A DNA stretch of 64,000 nt from an uncultured SAR86 cluster bacterium (lineage in GTDB: Bacteria > Pseudomonadota > Gammaproteobacteria > Magnimaribacterales > Magnimaribacteraceae). The stretch is taken from NCBI GenBank assembly GCA_902517565.1, contig CABYCU010000002.1:62001-126000 (forward strand), read 5' to 3'. The translations under genes and the position numbers were made by a program. Position 1 is the stretch's first letter, and each line of letters starts with the position of its first letter. Positions 43,401-51,255 of the stretch are shown in pieces. The notes beneath the pieces are model-generated. The model did not search any database, was not told where the DNA came from, and worked only from the letters and a program-made list of their open reading frames with translations.

Positions 43401-43458
43401 TATTAACTGATAAAGAAAAAGAGAAAATTAAACAAATGAATTTGATAAGTTTTGACAT
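40420..43458 (-). CDS. TonB-dependent receptor (paralogue A)
   Basis: A 1012-residue outer-membrane receptor. Signal peptide 1-23 is followed by an acidic/arginine stretch (EEEEERERGG), the TonB box EEITVTAEKR, a plug with VRGVGRNFRALGGDPGVATYYNG-type core (RNFRALGGDPGV), VERIEVLRGPQGTLYGRNS and GGAINYITKKP, and a barrel ending VDLRYRF. Paired cysteines occur in extracellular loops (CNDYPYGPPAC, CTQGYVGC, CDITATAC). It is a close paralogue of the next upstream gene and more distant from 51256. Nutrient unknown; no SusD is encoded. Shine-Dalgarno GGGGAGG precedes the ATG, and it has its own terminator. Confidence 0.94.
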   Translation of the reverse strand: MSKLIKFICLIFSFSLSVNTLYAEEEEERERGGIEEITVTAEKRTSTVSDTSMSITAFDASLIEDLGMQGANDLMDQLPATTRDAYDVRIRGVGRNFRALGGDPGVATYYNGIYSPDFGIAAGESYLYDVERIEVLRGPQGTLYGRNSIGGAINYITKKPTFEAEGEVRTILGDYGTEQYYLMSSAPVSDSIAYRFTGMTSDRDGVQKNLGTGPDTDSLDDQNFSMTLLWNINDDMSLQVRANDRLSDRIIGNRILLTEGYGANRGTRNTTDPVYGLRAVTADTPGAMKFTNTITGVVAYGAPRRPGVDIVGFPQRMNPMYGRSGAPSVIGTYDVDVNHDATCNDYPYGPPACTSNREKFEHEGQQLKYTWDINEDTTLTYLYGNVDYNYDFNIDQDETNNTTFSQYRTTVREDVHMTTHELNLNWMLADNIEMTSGVFFMDENRQQTYSLSNNTPAILNPANYGVLDTPWGTLAAATGIELALPGLPHIPSMTMMSLFGATNPYGTWATAPHVDETSGILGRTVSGRWGGDPLGRVYRHKNEVQNDAYAVFTQGTWQINDEFALTLGVRYAEDDKSALENAGGYTELFASALAPYLPALNLLTGAPFAALGSQGVTALAATNVAMGSASYNYDPALVAQYTAAAGAGLVPAAAVYALSIDPNNPITPTCDITATACATPLRLGQGIPYSYSRLVGAEDTWSDTNYRINLDYEPNDYQLWYFSVTTGFRSGGYALGTSGQYDSQRDEFGTPIGDNQVLVSYDQEEVQAVEIGYKGLHLDDTLQIFASIYQYKYDGYQDQLDQFDPIRGAGANFVSNADGITNKGFEIEMQYQASDRLNIAGNFSYTETEYGEDYLVFTVDDPVNPVPVFGLCTQGYVGCTVDDPSFAEDYTVNLKGGPLKGIPEIKHTVRVTYEMDSPFGPLWWLLSHSYTGEFSASGVQRPLDEISSRETTSLNISWYSNDGATSVRAYVSNLFDNDNYYALGTGDHETNYRKSVTALPPRVMGVDLRYRF
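42970..43078. repeat. 109-nt near-identical patch, copy 1
   Basis: In the plug region, 108 of 109 bases match 46126-46234 in the neighbouring receptor, including synonymous positions, while flanking coding sequence is clearly more diverged. It spans the PQGTLYGRNSIGGAINYITKKP segment. This is direct from comparing both stretches base by base. Confidence 0.9.
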
Positions 43459-43526
43459 GGTATCCTCCCCAAATTGCAGACTTTACTGCACTTTTTAAAT
43501 TCCTTTTTATGGCAAAATCTCTATAT

Positions 43527-43572
43527 TTCACCATCCCTAAAGTGAATTTAGCATGTTTTAAAGACACCATGC
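43527..43572. promoter_or_regulatory. inverted repeats upstream of receptor 40420
   Basis: TTCAC-N10-GTGAA (43527-43546) and GCATG-N12-CATGC (43551-43572) lie 69-114 nt upstream of the start at 43458, between it and the terminator of the receptor upstream. They are 5-bp half-sites and may be operators; no regulator is known and chance cannot be excluded. Confidence 0.25.
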
Positions 43573-43575
43573 AAG

Positions 43576-43605
43576 AAAAAAAACAGGCTCCGAAGAGCCT
43601 GTTTT
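43576..43605 (-). terminator. intrinsic terminator of TonB receptor 43621
   Basis: Stem AACAGGCTC/GAGCCTGTT with a CGAA loop; on the minus strand eight T follow. Its layout and the outer stem bases closely parallel the terminator at 40378, consistent with duplication of a gene together with its terminator. Confidence 0.9.
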
Positions 43606-43620
43606 GTCTATATGAAGATT

Positions 43621-46614
43621 TTAGAATTTATATCTAAGGTCTACTCCATAAATTCTAGGTGACAATGGTGAAACTGTTCTTCTAAAATTCTGCTCATCAC
43701 TTGATGTTGAAAGTGCGTAATAACTTTCTTCATCAAATAAGTTATTCACATAAGCTCTTACAGAAAAATTACCATCTTCACTCCACCAAGAAGCACTCAA
43801 ATTAGTAACTTCCCTAGAAGAGACTTCATCTAGAGCTCTCTGAACACCAGATGCAGAAAACTCACCGGTATAGGAGTGACTTAACACATACCAAATTGGT
43901 CCAAACATGCTATCCCCTTCATAGGTCATTCTGACTGTATGTTTAATTTCAGGAATTCCTTTCAAAGGTCCACCTTTTAAATTAACAGTGTAATCATCTA
44001 CAAAAGATGGATCATCGGTTGAACATCCAACAAAGCCTTGGGTACAAAGTCCAAAAACAGGTACAGGGTTCATTGGATCGTCAACTGTAAGAACAACATA
44101 ATCCTCACCATATTCTGTTTCCGTATAACTAAAGTTTCCAGCCAAAGTTAATTGATCTGTTGCAGCATAGTAAAGTTCCATTTCAAAACCTTTGTTCGTA
44201 ATGCCATCAGCATTGTCAACGAATTCAGCTCCAGCTCCTCTAATAGGATCGAATACTTCAACTTGGTCTTGATAACCATCGTAAGTATATTTGTAGATAG
44301 AAGCAAAAATTTGAAGAGTATCGTCTAAATGAAGTCCTTTATACCCCAACTCTACAGCAGCTACTTCTTCTTGATCATAAGAAGTCAGGATACTTCCTGT
44401 TCCATCAGGTATGCCGTTTACGTCTCTTGAATCATCTCTAGCGCCTGAAATACCAAGACCATATCCACCAGATCTATAACCTGTTGTATATGAGAGATAC
44501 CAAAGCTGATAGTCATTAGGACTGTAATCAAGATTTACCCTAACATTAGTATCACTCCACTTATCTTCTCCAGGAATAGTACTTGTATAACTGTATGGAA
44601 TACCCTGACCAGTTCTTAGAGGAGTATCACAAGAAGTTGCTGTGACTGCACAATTTGGTGTGATGACATTAGTAGTATCTAATGACAAAGGATAAACTGC
44701 GGCAGCTGGAACTAAACCAGCTTCTGCGGCAGCTGTATATTGAGCAACTAATGCTGGATCGAATGCAAATGAAGCATTGCCCATAGCTACGTTAGTGTGA
44801 GCCATAACCGATGCATCTGCCCCTACAGGAATATATGGAGCACCAGTCAATAAGTTAATGACAGGTAAAAAGCCAGCTAGAGTATTTGCATAAAGTTCAG
44901 CATATCCGCCTCTAATTTCGATCGCTTCTTTTTCATCTTCAGCGTATCTAGCTCCTAAAGTTAGAGCAAACTCATCATTAATGGTCCATGTTCCTTGAGT
45001 AAAGACAGCAAAGGCATCATTTTGGATTTCATTTGTATGTCTATAAACGTCTCCTCTTAAATCACCCGACCATCTGCCACTTACAGTAGATCCTGCAGGT
45101 GCATCACCCAACTTAACATGAGGAGTAAGCGCATCTGAAGGCCAACCCAATAAAGTCATAACACTGGGATCAAATCCCAGAGGAATTCCAGTCAAAGCAG
45201 TAACAGTGCTTAAAGGTGTATCTAAGAAGCCATAATTTGCGGCTTGCAAAATATTTGGAACATTATTAGACAACGAGTAGTCCTGTTGTCTATTTTCATC
45301 CATAAAGAAAACGCCTGAAGTTACTTCAATATCTTCACCAATCATCCAGTTTACGTTGATTTCATGAGTGCTCATGTGTACGTCTTCTAGAACAGTAGTT
45401 CTGTATTGAGAGAAGTCACTATCGATATTATCTAGGTCATAATTAAATGTGTAGTTATAGTCCACATAACCATATAGGTAAGTAACTTGAACTTGATCAT
45501 TTACGTCCCAAGTAAATTTACTCTGTATGCCTTCGTGCTCAAATAACTCGTGATTACGCGAACAACCTGGAGGTCCGTAAGGCCAGTCTCCACAACTCTC
45601 ACTATTGTTATTTACGTTAAAAGTTCCCAGTACATCAGGTCCTGTATGACCATAAGCTGGATTGAATCGCCAAGGGAATCCTGTATTGTCCACACCCGCT
45701 CTTCTTGGTGCCCCATAGCCTACCAATCCATTGACAGGATTTACAAATCTAACAGCCCCAGGAGTTGTTGCTGTTGCTTTTCTTAATCCATAAACAGCAT
45801 CGGTAGTATTTCTAGTTCCTCTATTGTTTGCATAACCCTCATCTAAAAGAACTCCTGATCCTATAATTCTGTCTGACATTCTGTCATTTGCTCTAATTTG
45901 AAAGCTCATTTCATCGTTAATGTTCCACAAAAGAGTCATAGTAAAGTTCTGATCATTAGTCGAATTAGTATCAGGTCCATCACCAATGCTTTTCTGAGTG
46001 CCATCCCGTGTTTCTGTTGCTGCAGTGAATCTATAAGCAAGACTGTCAGTAACTGGAGATGAACTCATAAGGAAATATTGTTCTGTACCATAATCTCCAA
46101 GAACCATTCTGACCTCGCCCTCTGGTTCAAAAGTAGGTTTTTTAGTAATGTAGTTAATAGCTCCACCGATTGAGTTACGTCCGTAAAGTGTTCCTTGAGG
46201 TCCACGCAGTACCTCAATACGTTCTACGTCATAATAATTATTCTCTGAAGCGGCAATACCAAAGTCAGGTGAATAAATTCCATTGTAATACGTCGCTACA
46301 CCTGGATCTCCTCCAAGTGCTCTAAAGTTTCGACCTACACCTCTGATTCTTACATCGTAAGCATCTCTAGTAGTAGCTGGTATTTGATCCATTAGATCAT
46401 CAGCATTTTGCATGCCTAAGTCTTCCAATAAAGAAGAATCAAAAGCAGTTATGGACATAGAAGTATCGGAAACAGTAGAAGTTCTTTTTTCTGCCGTTAC
46501 AGTTATTTCTTCGATTCCACCCCTTTGCCTTTCTTCTTCTTCATCGGAGAAGACAGACATAGGAACGAATAAGAAAGCGGCTAGTATTAAGCCAATGATT
46601 GATTTCAATTTCAT
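43621..46614 (-). CDS. TonB-dependent receptor (paralogue B)
   Basis: A 997-residue receptor closely similar along its whole length to the 40420 protein: signal peptide 1-23, EEEERQRGGIEEITVTAEKR TonB-box region, RNFRALGGDPGV plug core, VERIEVLRGPQGTLYGRNS, loop cysteines (CGDWPYGPPGC, CTQGFVGC, CAVTATSC), barrel end VDLRYKF. Barrel loops differ most, which is where substrate choice is usually made. The 5' leader carries a hairpin with GGA in its loop (46631-46656). Shine-Dalgarno GGGAG. It is followed by its own terminator, so the pair is expressed as separate transcripts. Confidence 0.94.
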   Translation of the reverse strand: MKLKSIIGLILAAFLFVPMSVFSDEEEERQRGGIEEITVTAEKRTSTVSDTSMSITAFDSSLLEDLGMQNADDLMDQIPATTRDAYDVRIRGVGRNFRALGGDPGVATYYNGIYSPDFGIAASENNYYDVERIEVLRGPQGTLYGRNSIGGAINYITKKPTFEPEGEVRMVLGDYGTEQYFLMSSSPVTDSLAYRFTAATETRDGTQKSIGDGPDTNSTNDQNFTMTLLWNINDEMSFQIRANDRMSDRIIGSGVLLDEGYANNRGTRNTTDAVYGLRKATATTPGAVRFVNPVNGLVGYGAPRRAGVDNTGFPWRFNPAYGHTGPDVLGTFNVNNNSESCGDWPYGPPGCSRNHELFEHEGIQSKFTWDVNDQVQVTYLYGYVDYNYTFNYDLDNIDSDFSQYRTTVLEDVHMSTHEINVNWMIGEDIEVTSGVFFMDENRQQDYSLSNNVPNILQAANYGFLDTPLSTVTALTGIPLGFDPSVMTLLGWPSDALTPHVKLGDAPAGSTVSGRWSGDLRGDVYRHTNEIQNDAFAVFTQGTWTINDEFALTLGARYAEDEKEAIEIRGGYAELYANTLAGFLPVINLLTGAPYIPVGADASVMAHTNVAMGNASFAFDPALVAQYTAAAEAGLVPAAAVYPLSLDTTNVITPNCAVTATSCDTPLRTGQGIPYSYTSTIPGEDKWSDTNVRVNLDYSPNDYQLWYLSYTTGYRSGGYGLGISGARDDSRDVNGIPDGTGSILTSYDQEEVAAVELGYKGLHLDDTLQIFASIYKYTYDGYQDQVEVFDPIRGAGAEFVDNADGITNKGFEMELYYAATDQLTLAGNFSYTETEYGEDYVVLTVDDPMNPVPVFGLCTQGFVGCSTDDPSFVDDYTVNLKGGPLKGIPEIKHTVRMTYEGDSMFGPIWYVLSHSYTGEFSASGVQRALDEVSSREVTNLSASWWSEDGNFSVRAYVNNLFDEESYYALSTSSDEQNFRRTVSPLSPRIYGVDLRYKF
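46126..46234. repeat. 109-nt near-identical patch, copy 2
   Basis: Partner of 42970-43078, with one difference (CAG here, CAA there, plus strand). Adjacent codons already differ, for instance the residue before the patch and the YY/YL segment after it. Confidence 0.9.
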
Positions 46615-46630
46615 TATTTTCTCCCAATTC

Positions 46631-46656
46631 TTTTTCGTTTCTCCAAAAACGAAAAA
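46631..46656 (-). promoter_or_regulatory. 5' UTR hairpin with GGA loop, possible CsrA site
   Basis: A perfect 10-bp stem TTTTTCGTTT/AAACGAAAAA encloses a 6-nt loop that reads TTGGAG in the mRNA sense of receptor 43621. It ends 17 nt before the ATG and is followed by the GGGAG Shine-Dalgarno. GGA in a hexaloop next to a ribosome binding site is the CsrA recognition layout. Binding is inferred, not shown. Confidence 0.4.
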
Positions 46657-46769
46657 AGAATAATAATTTCTCTGAAATCCTTTTCTGAAAGCCCATAATG
46701 CCCAAATTTAGATATTTAAGCAAATTTTTAATTGTTTGATGTTTTTTCTAAAAAAAATAGGTGAAGTAT

Positions 46770-47354
46770 CTATTGTTTTTCAGTTATTTCAGCTTTCGAA
46801 AAAAAATAAAATGTGGGAAGTGCGGTAATTAAAACCAACAAGATAGGGGCTCCTATAAACTTAAAGGTGACCCAAGTATCAAAGGAAGTGAAGTAGATAA
46901 AATAAGTATTTATAAAGCCGATAGAAATAAAACCGAAGGCAAAAACAAAGGTTAGTTTTTTAAGTAACTCAAGCGGTATATCGTTGACCTTACCTCCCCC
47001 GAGGGAAAAGAGTGTTTTTAAGACTATAGGACCTTTAATAATGTAAGAAATAATTAGTATTAAACTGAAAAGCCAATAAACAATTGAAAATTTCCATTGC
47101 AGAAAAAGAGGATCTCTAAGCAAGATTGTTGCTATTCCGAATGGAATGATTAGCAGCCATGAAACAAAAAGAAATTGAGAGACTTTACCAATTGTAATTT
47201 TTTCTAATAGCACTTGAGCCGTTACGTAACCAATCAGCATATAAGATAGATAGATAAAACTCTTAGTGAATAAATAGACTGGCAGTATAAGAGCTAACAT
47301 AGTTATTGGGTTATTTAGCAACTTGCTTACTTTCTTTAAAATCATAGTCTTCAA
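46770..47354 (-). CDS. yciB: inner membrane-spanning protein YciB (septation protein A)
   Basis: A 194-residue protein with five to six TM segments. Family signatures are WKFSIVYWLFSLILI (cf. WKPTIVYWLFA), ELLKKLTFVFAFGFISIGFINTYFIYFTSFDTWVTFKFIG near the C-terminus, split here as FDTWVTFKF with N-L-Y-type helix before it. YciB takes part in envelope integrity and division and was earlier named IspA/septation protein A. It overlaps the stop of tesA's upstream neighbour order: its ATG at 47354 overlaps the esterase stop at 47351 by 4 nt, so both are coupled. Confidence 0.88.
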   Translation of the reverse strand: MKTMILKKVSKLLNNPITMLALILPVYLFTKSFIYLSYMLIGYVTAQVLLEKITIGKVSQFLFVSWLLIIPFGIATILLRDPLFLQWKFSIVYWLFSLILIISYIIKGPIVLKTLFSLGGGKVNDIPLELLKKLTFVFAFGFISIGFINTYFIYFTSFDTWVTFKFIGAPILLVLITALPTFYFFSKAEITEKQ

Positions 47355-47968
47355 TTCAAAAGAGGCATTAAACTCTTATAAACATACTCAGCGATTAAAG
47401 GTTGAGCTCTTTCATTGGGATGTATTCCATCTCTAAACATTAATTCAGATTTTAGAGCTATTTCTTCGAGCATGAAAGGCATTAATTCTACCTGATTATC
47501 TATAGCAATATCAGAATAAATCGACTCGAAACTCTGTTGATATCTTTTTCCATAGTTGGGAGGAATTTTAATCTGCATGAGAAGGACCTTTATATTTCTA
47601 TCTCTAGCTATGGAAATCATTTCTATTAGGTTTTGCTTAATCATTGAAGGTGGGTATCCACGTAATGCATCATTTCCTCCTAATTCTAGGAGCATGTAAC
47701 TAGGTTTAAATTCCTCTAGTAATCTCTCTAGCCTGCTCAGTCCACCTCCGGTTGTCTCTCCGGACAGACTTTTATTAATAATTTTAAAATTAATTCCATT
47801 TTCATTAAAAATTTGTTGGAGATTGACTGACCACTGCTTATCAGAATGCATCCCGTATCCAGCACTAATACTATCTCCATATATAAGTAAATTAGGGTAA
47901 TCTTTCTCAGCAAAGATAATATTGCCGAGTATTAACAGTAAAAATAGGTTAAATATTTTAAAAAGCAT
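47351..47968 (-). CDS. tesA: TesA-type SGNH esterase/lysophospholipase
   Basis: A 205-residue periplasmic SGNH hydrolase: signal peptide 1-20 (LLLILGNIIFA), Block I YGDSISAGYGM with the nucleophile Ser, Block II SLSGETTGGG, Block III LGGNDALRG, Block V DGIHPNE with Asp and His. E. coli TesA is thioesterase I/protease I/lysophospholipase L1. The gene is divergent from ybbA-ybbP, the same neighbourhood as in E. coli and most gammaproteobacteria, which strengthens the call. Confidence 0.95.
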   Translation of the reverse strand: MLFKIFNLFLLLILGNIIFAEKDYPNLLIYGDSISAGYGMHSDKQWSVNLQQIFNENGINFKIINKSLSGETTGGGLSRLERLLEEFKPSYMLLELGGNDALRGYPPSMIKQNLIEMISIARDRNIKVLLMQIKIPPNYGKRYQQSFESIYSDIAIDNQVELMPFMLEEIALKSELMFRDGIHPNERAQPLIAEYVYKSLMPLLN

Positions 47969-48015
47969 CTAGACTTGATGGAGTTATTAAAAACATTATA
48001 AATAAAGAATAAATT

Positions 48016-48058
48016 TTGTATAAAGATAAACAGGTGTTATAGTAAGGTAATACACCTG
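48016..48058 (+). promoter_or_regulatory. ybbA promoter with overlapping inverted repeat
   Basis: TTGTAT (48016-48021), 16-nt spacer, TATAGT (48038-48043) is a good sigma-70-like promoter. CAGGTGT (48031-48037) and ACACCTG (48052-48058) are perfect 7-bp inverted half-sites that bracket the -10 and expected start point, an arrangement typical of a repressor operator. The mRNA leader would be about 68 nt. Confidence 0.5.
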
Positions 48059-48117
48059 ATAGGTAAACAGTTCATATAATCTCCTCATTTGTTAATTTAA
48101 ACATTCTTATTATCGAC

Positions 48118-48780
48118 ATGATTCTAACTACGCAAAGTTTAAGAAAAGAAGTTTCTTCAGGTGAGATAAACTTAGTCATATTAGACGATATTAATTTTAG
48201 CCTTGAAGAAGGCAAATCGTTGGCAATTACAGGGCCATCAGGTTCCGGGAAGTCGACTCTTCTAGGTCTTCTTGCCGGCTTAGACACCTCCACAAGTGGA
48301 GATGTATATCTAGATGGCGTTAACTTAAATAATTTAAACGAAGAAGAGCGGGCTATTTTAAGGAAAGACAAAGTAGGCTTTGTTTTTCAATCTTTTGAGT
48401 TGTTGCCTAGCCTAACTGCTCTAGAGAATGTGATGTTGCCCTCGGAATTAAAATCTGAGGATGATCCAAAGCAACTTGGAGAATATTTTCTTGAAAGAGT
48501 TGGCCTTATAGACCGGAAGAATCACTACCCTAATCAACTATCGGGAGGAGAACAGCAAAGAGTAGCAATCGCAAGAGCCTTTGCCTGTTCAGCTAAAATA
48601 TTATTTGCAGACGAACCAACAGGTAATTTAGATCCGAAAAATGGTAAGTTAATTTCCGATCTATTGTTTGAAGTTAATTCTGAATCTGATAATGCACTAG
48701 TGATAGTCACCCATGATCAAGAACTAGCGGAGCTATGCGATAAAAAAATTGAGCTTAAACTAGGTAAAATTGTAGATTAA
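48118..48780 (+). CDS. ybbA: ABC transporter ATP-binding protein YbbA
   Basis: A 220-residue MacB/LolD-type ATPase. Walker A GPSGSGKST is at about residues 39-47, Q-loop FVFQSFELLPSLT, signature QLSGGEQQRVAIARAF, Walker B ILFADEPTGNLD, H-loop VTHD. It pairs with YbbP, whose ATG overlaps its stop by one base (TAATG). The complex probably extracts lipids or lipoproteins from the inner membrane; next to tesA it may act on lysolipids or fatty acyl products. Confidence 0.95.
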   Translation: MILTTQSLRKEVSSGEINLVILDDINFSLEEGKSLAITGPSGSGKSTLLGLLAGLDTSTSGDVYLDGVNLNNLNEEERAILRKDKVGFVFQSFELLPSLTALENVMLPSELKSEDDPKQLGEYFLERVGLIDRKNHYPNQLSGGEQQRVAIARAFACSAKILFADEPTGNLDPKNGKLISDLLFEVNSESDNALVIVTHDQELAELCDKKIELKLGKIVD

Positions 48781-51215
48781 TGCTTCTTAGTCTTTCTCTA
48801 AAACTCTTCATCAGGGAGATGCGTTCAGGTTATTTAACCTCTATGCTCCTTTCCTTAGTGCTGGCAGTAACTATAGTTTCAGGAATATCTCTTTTTACTG
48901 ATAGATTAGAAAAAGTTCTCAGCTCAGAAACAAAAGAATTTTTAGGTGGTGATCTAAAATTTGAATCTAACGAACAAAATATCAAAGAGTCTTTGGAGGA
49001 ATTGATCTTAAAAAATTCTCAAACTTCTGAAATGGCTATATTTGCTTCAGTTATTTTCTCCGATCAAGAAATGCAACTTAGTTCAATCAAAGCAGTGGAT
49101 AATTCTTATCCTCTTATTGGAGAGCTAGAACTTCAAGACAGTTCAGGAACTTACAAAACTAGGAATAATCCTTCGCCTGGAACTCTATGGATGGATGAGA
49201 GACTGAAGAATCTTTTATCTCTAGATTATGGAGATAAGATTTATTTAGGTGATGCGACCTTTATATTTGCAGCAACCATAGTTTATGAACCAGATAGAGG
49301 GTCTTCGAATTTTGCATTTGCTCCCAAGACAATTATGAACTTAAAGGATTTAGATAAAACCAATATCATCCAACCTGGTAGCAGAGTTGAATACAATTAT
49401 CTATTCACTGGGTCTGATGAAGAAATCAATCTCATAAGGGACACTTTAGAAAAAAATAAAAATCAAGGCGATGACATAGAGTCTTTGGATGAAGATTCCA
49501 GTTCATTAGGAAAAACTATAGAACGTTCAGAAAACTTTTTTCTATTAGGAGGTCTAATAGCTGTCTTGCTTTCAGCTTGTACGATTGGAATCTCATCACA
49601 GAGATTTGCTAGGAGGCATATAAGCTATGTTGCTATCCTAAAAACACTGGGGATGAATATCTTACAAATCAGAGGTCTTTACTTACTTCTTTTTTTCTAC
49701 ACTACTTTACTAACACTAGTTTTAGGTTTAAGCCTAGGTTGGATTTTGCAATCTAATTTCATCAACTTAATGGATTCCTATTTTCCTAGTGAGCTTCCTC
49801 CACCCAGTCCCTACCCCTTATATATTACTTGTTTAACAGTGCTAATTTGTCAGTTCGGGTTTATCTATCCGCACATATCTAAACTACTAGCTATTTCACC
49901 CATGCGGGTTTTAAAAAATGATATTGGTTTTAATCAGAATATCTTGCCTGTTTTTTTAATGGGTTTATTGGCCTTTTTATTACTCCTTTATCTCTATACC
50001 GGTCTTATCAACTTATCTTTAATCATTTTTAGTGGAGTTGTGCTATTTTCTGTAATAGGCATAGGTCTCATTTATCTCTTACTCGGAAATAGTAAATTAG
50101 GTCTTGGAGCTAAGGATTCCCTCAATCTTGCTATATCGGAACTGAGAAGAAGAAAACTAAGCAATTCTTTCCAAATTTTTGCATTTACCGTAGCTATTGG
50201 CTTAAGTCTCATAACCTTCTCAGCAAGTCAAAACCTACTTGGAAGTTGGCAAAATTCTATCCCAGAAGACTCTCCAAATAATTTCGCTATAAATATTACA
50301 AAGGAAGATAAAGAAGCAATGAAGGTGTTTTTGTCTAAAGAAAATATAGATACAAATATTTTCTATCCTGTAGCGAATGGCCAGATTATTAGAAAGTATG
50401 ACAGAGAAAATATAATAGATAGAAATTTCAATATAACTTGGATCTCAAGACTCCCTGAACAAAATGAGATAATCGAAGGAGAATGGTTTCTAAATGACAT
50501 ACAGAATGGCTTATCAATATCTGATGAAATCTCTGAAAGATACAATCTTCAATTGAATGATGAGGTGATAGTTCAAATGGAAGACGGTTCAATAGAAACA
50601 TATATCCAAAGTATCCGAGCAGTAAACTGGGAAAGTTTTTCACCCAATTTTTTCATAATAGGACATCCTTCATTATTTGAAGACAAGTCATCAACCCACA
50701 TAACATCTTTTTATATTCCTAAAGCTAAACAGAAAATAGCAGCTGAACTAATGCGCGAATTTAGAACTGTTTCAGTCTTTTCTGTTGAAGAATTAATTAA
50801 ACAAGTTAGAGATATTGTTGATCAGGTTACAAAAGCCCTCAACTCAATTTTATTATTAACTTGCCTTAGTGCTCTATTTTTAGCATTTGCAGCGTTACAA
50901 GATGGATTTGATCAAAGAAGACATCAAGCAGCGATACTTAGGACTTTAGGTGCAACAAGTAAATTTGTGAAGACCTCTTCACTAATAGAATTTTCTATAC
51001 TTGGATTCCTTTCAGGAATACTTGGTTCAGTAACAGCGCATACAGCAGTCTATTTTCTAGAAACCCAAGTATTTGAGACAGTACCGGGTTTTTATCCTGA
51101 GATATGGATAATGGGACCAATCTTAGGTATGTTTATTGTATCGGGACTATGCTTGTATTTAGTTAATGGATTAATGAAGCAATCACCAAAAGATCTATTA
51201 AATCTTCAGACATAA
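48780..51215 (+). CDS. ybbP: ABC transporter permease YbbP
   Basis: An 811-residue FtsX/MacB-superfamily permease: TM1 at about 18-40, a periplasmic domain (45-245), a block of TM segments (about 255-450), a second periplasmic domain (about 485-670), and three C-terminal TM segments with FDQRRHQAAILRTLGATSKFV, the FtsX coupling-helix region. Length and layout (10 TM, two large periplasmic domains) match E. coli YbbP. It is coupled to ybbA and ends at a bidirectional terminator shared with the convergent receptor 51256. Confidence 0.93.
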   Translation: MLLSLSLKLFIREMRSGYLTSMLLSLVLAVTIVSGISLFTDRLEKVLSSETKEFLGGDLKFESNEQNIKESLEELILKNSQTSEMAIFASVIFSDQEMQLSSIKAVDNSYPLIGELELQDSSGTYKTRNNPSPGTLWMDERLKNLLSLDYGDKIYLGDATFIFAATIVYEPDRGSSNFAFAPKTIMNLKDLDKTNIIQPGSRVEYNYLFTGSDEEINLIRDTLEKNKNQGDDIESLDEDSSSLGKTIERSENFFLLGGLIAVLLSACTIGISSQRFARRHISYVAILKTLGMNILQIRGLYLLLFFYTTLLTLVLGLSLGWILQSNFINLMDSYFPSELPPPSPYPLYITCLTVLICQFGFIYPHISKLLAISPMRVLKNDIGFNQNILPVFLMGLLAFLLLLYLYTGLINLSLIIFSGVVLFSVIGIGLIYLLLGNSKLGLGAKDSLNLAISELRRRKLSNSFQIFAFTVAIGLSLITFSASQNLLGSWQNSIPEDSPNNFAINITKEDKEAMKVFLSKENIDTNIFYPVANGQIIRKYDRENIIDRNFNITWISRLPEQNEIIEGEWFLNDIQNGLSISDEISERYNLQLNDEVIVQMEDGSIETYIQSIRAVNWESFSPNFFIIGHPSLFEDKSSTHITSFYIPKAKQKIAAELMREFRTVSVFSVEELIKQVRDIVDQVTKALNSILLLTCLSALFLAFAALQDGFDQRRHQAAILRTLGATSKFVKTSSLIEFSILGFLSGILGSVTAHTAVYFLETQVFETVPGFYPEIWIMGPILGMFIVSGLCLYLVNGLMKQSPKDLLNLQT

Positions 51216-51242
51216 AAAAACCTGCGCTAGGCAGGTTTTTTT
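51214..51242. terminator. bidirectional intrinsic terminator
   Basis: Stem CCTGC/GCAGG with a GCTAG loop, preceded by A7 and followed by T7, so it gives a T-run in both directions. It lies between convergent ybbP and receptor 51256, with the ybbP stop inside its left edge. Confidence 0.92.
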
Positions 51243-51255
51243 ATTGGTTAAGTAT

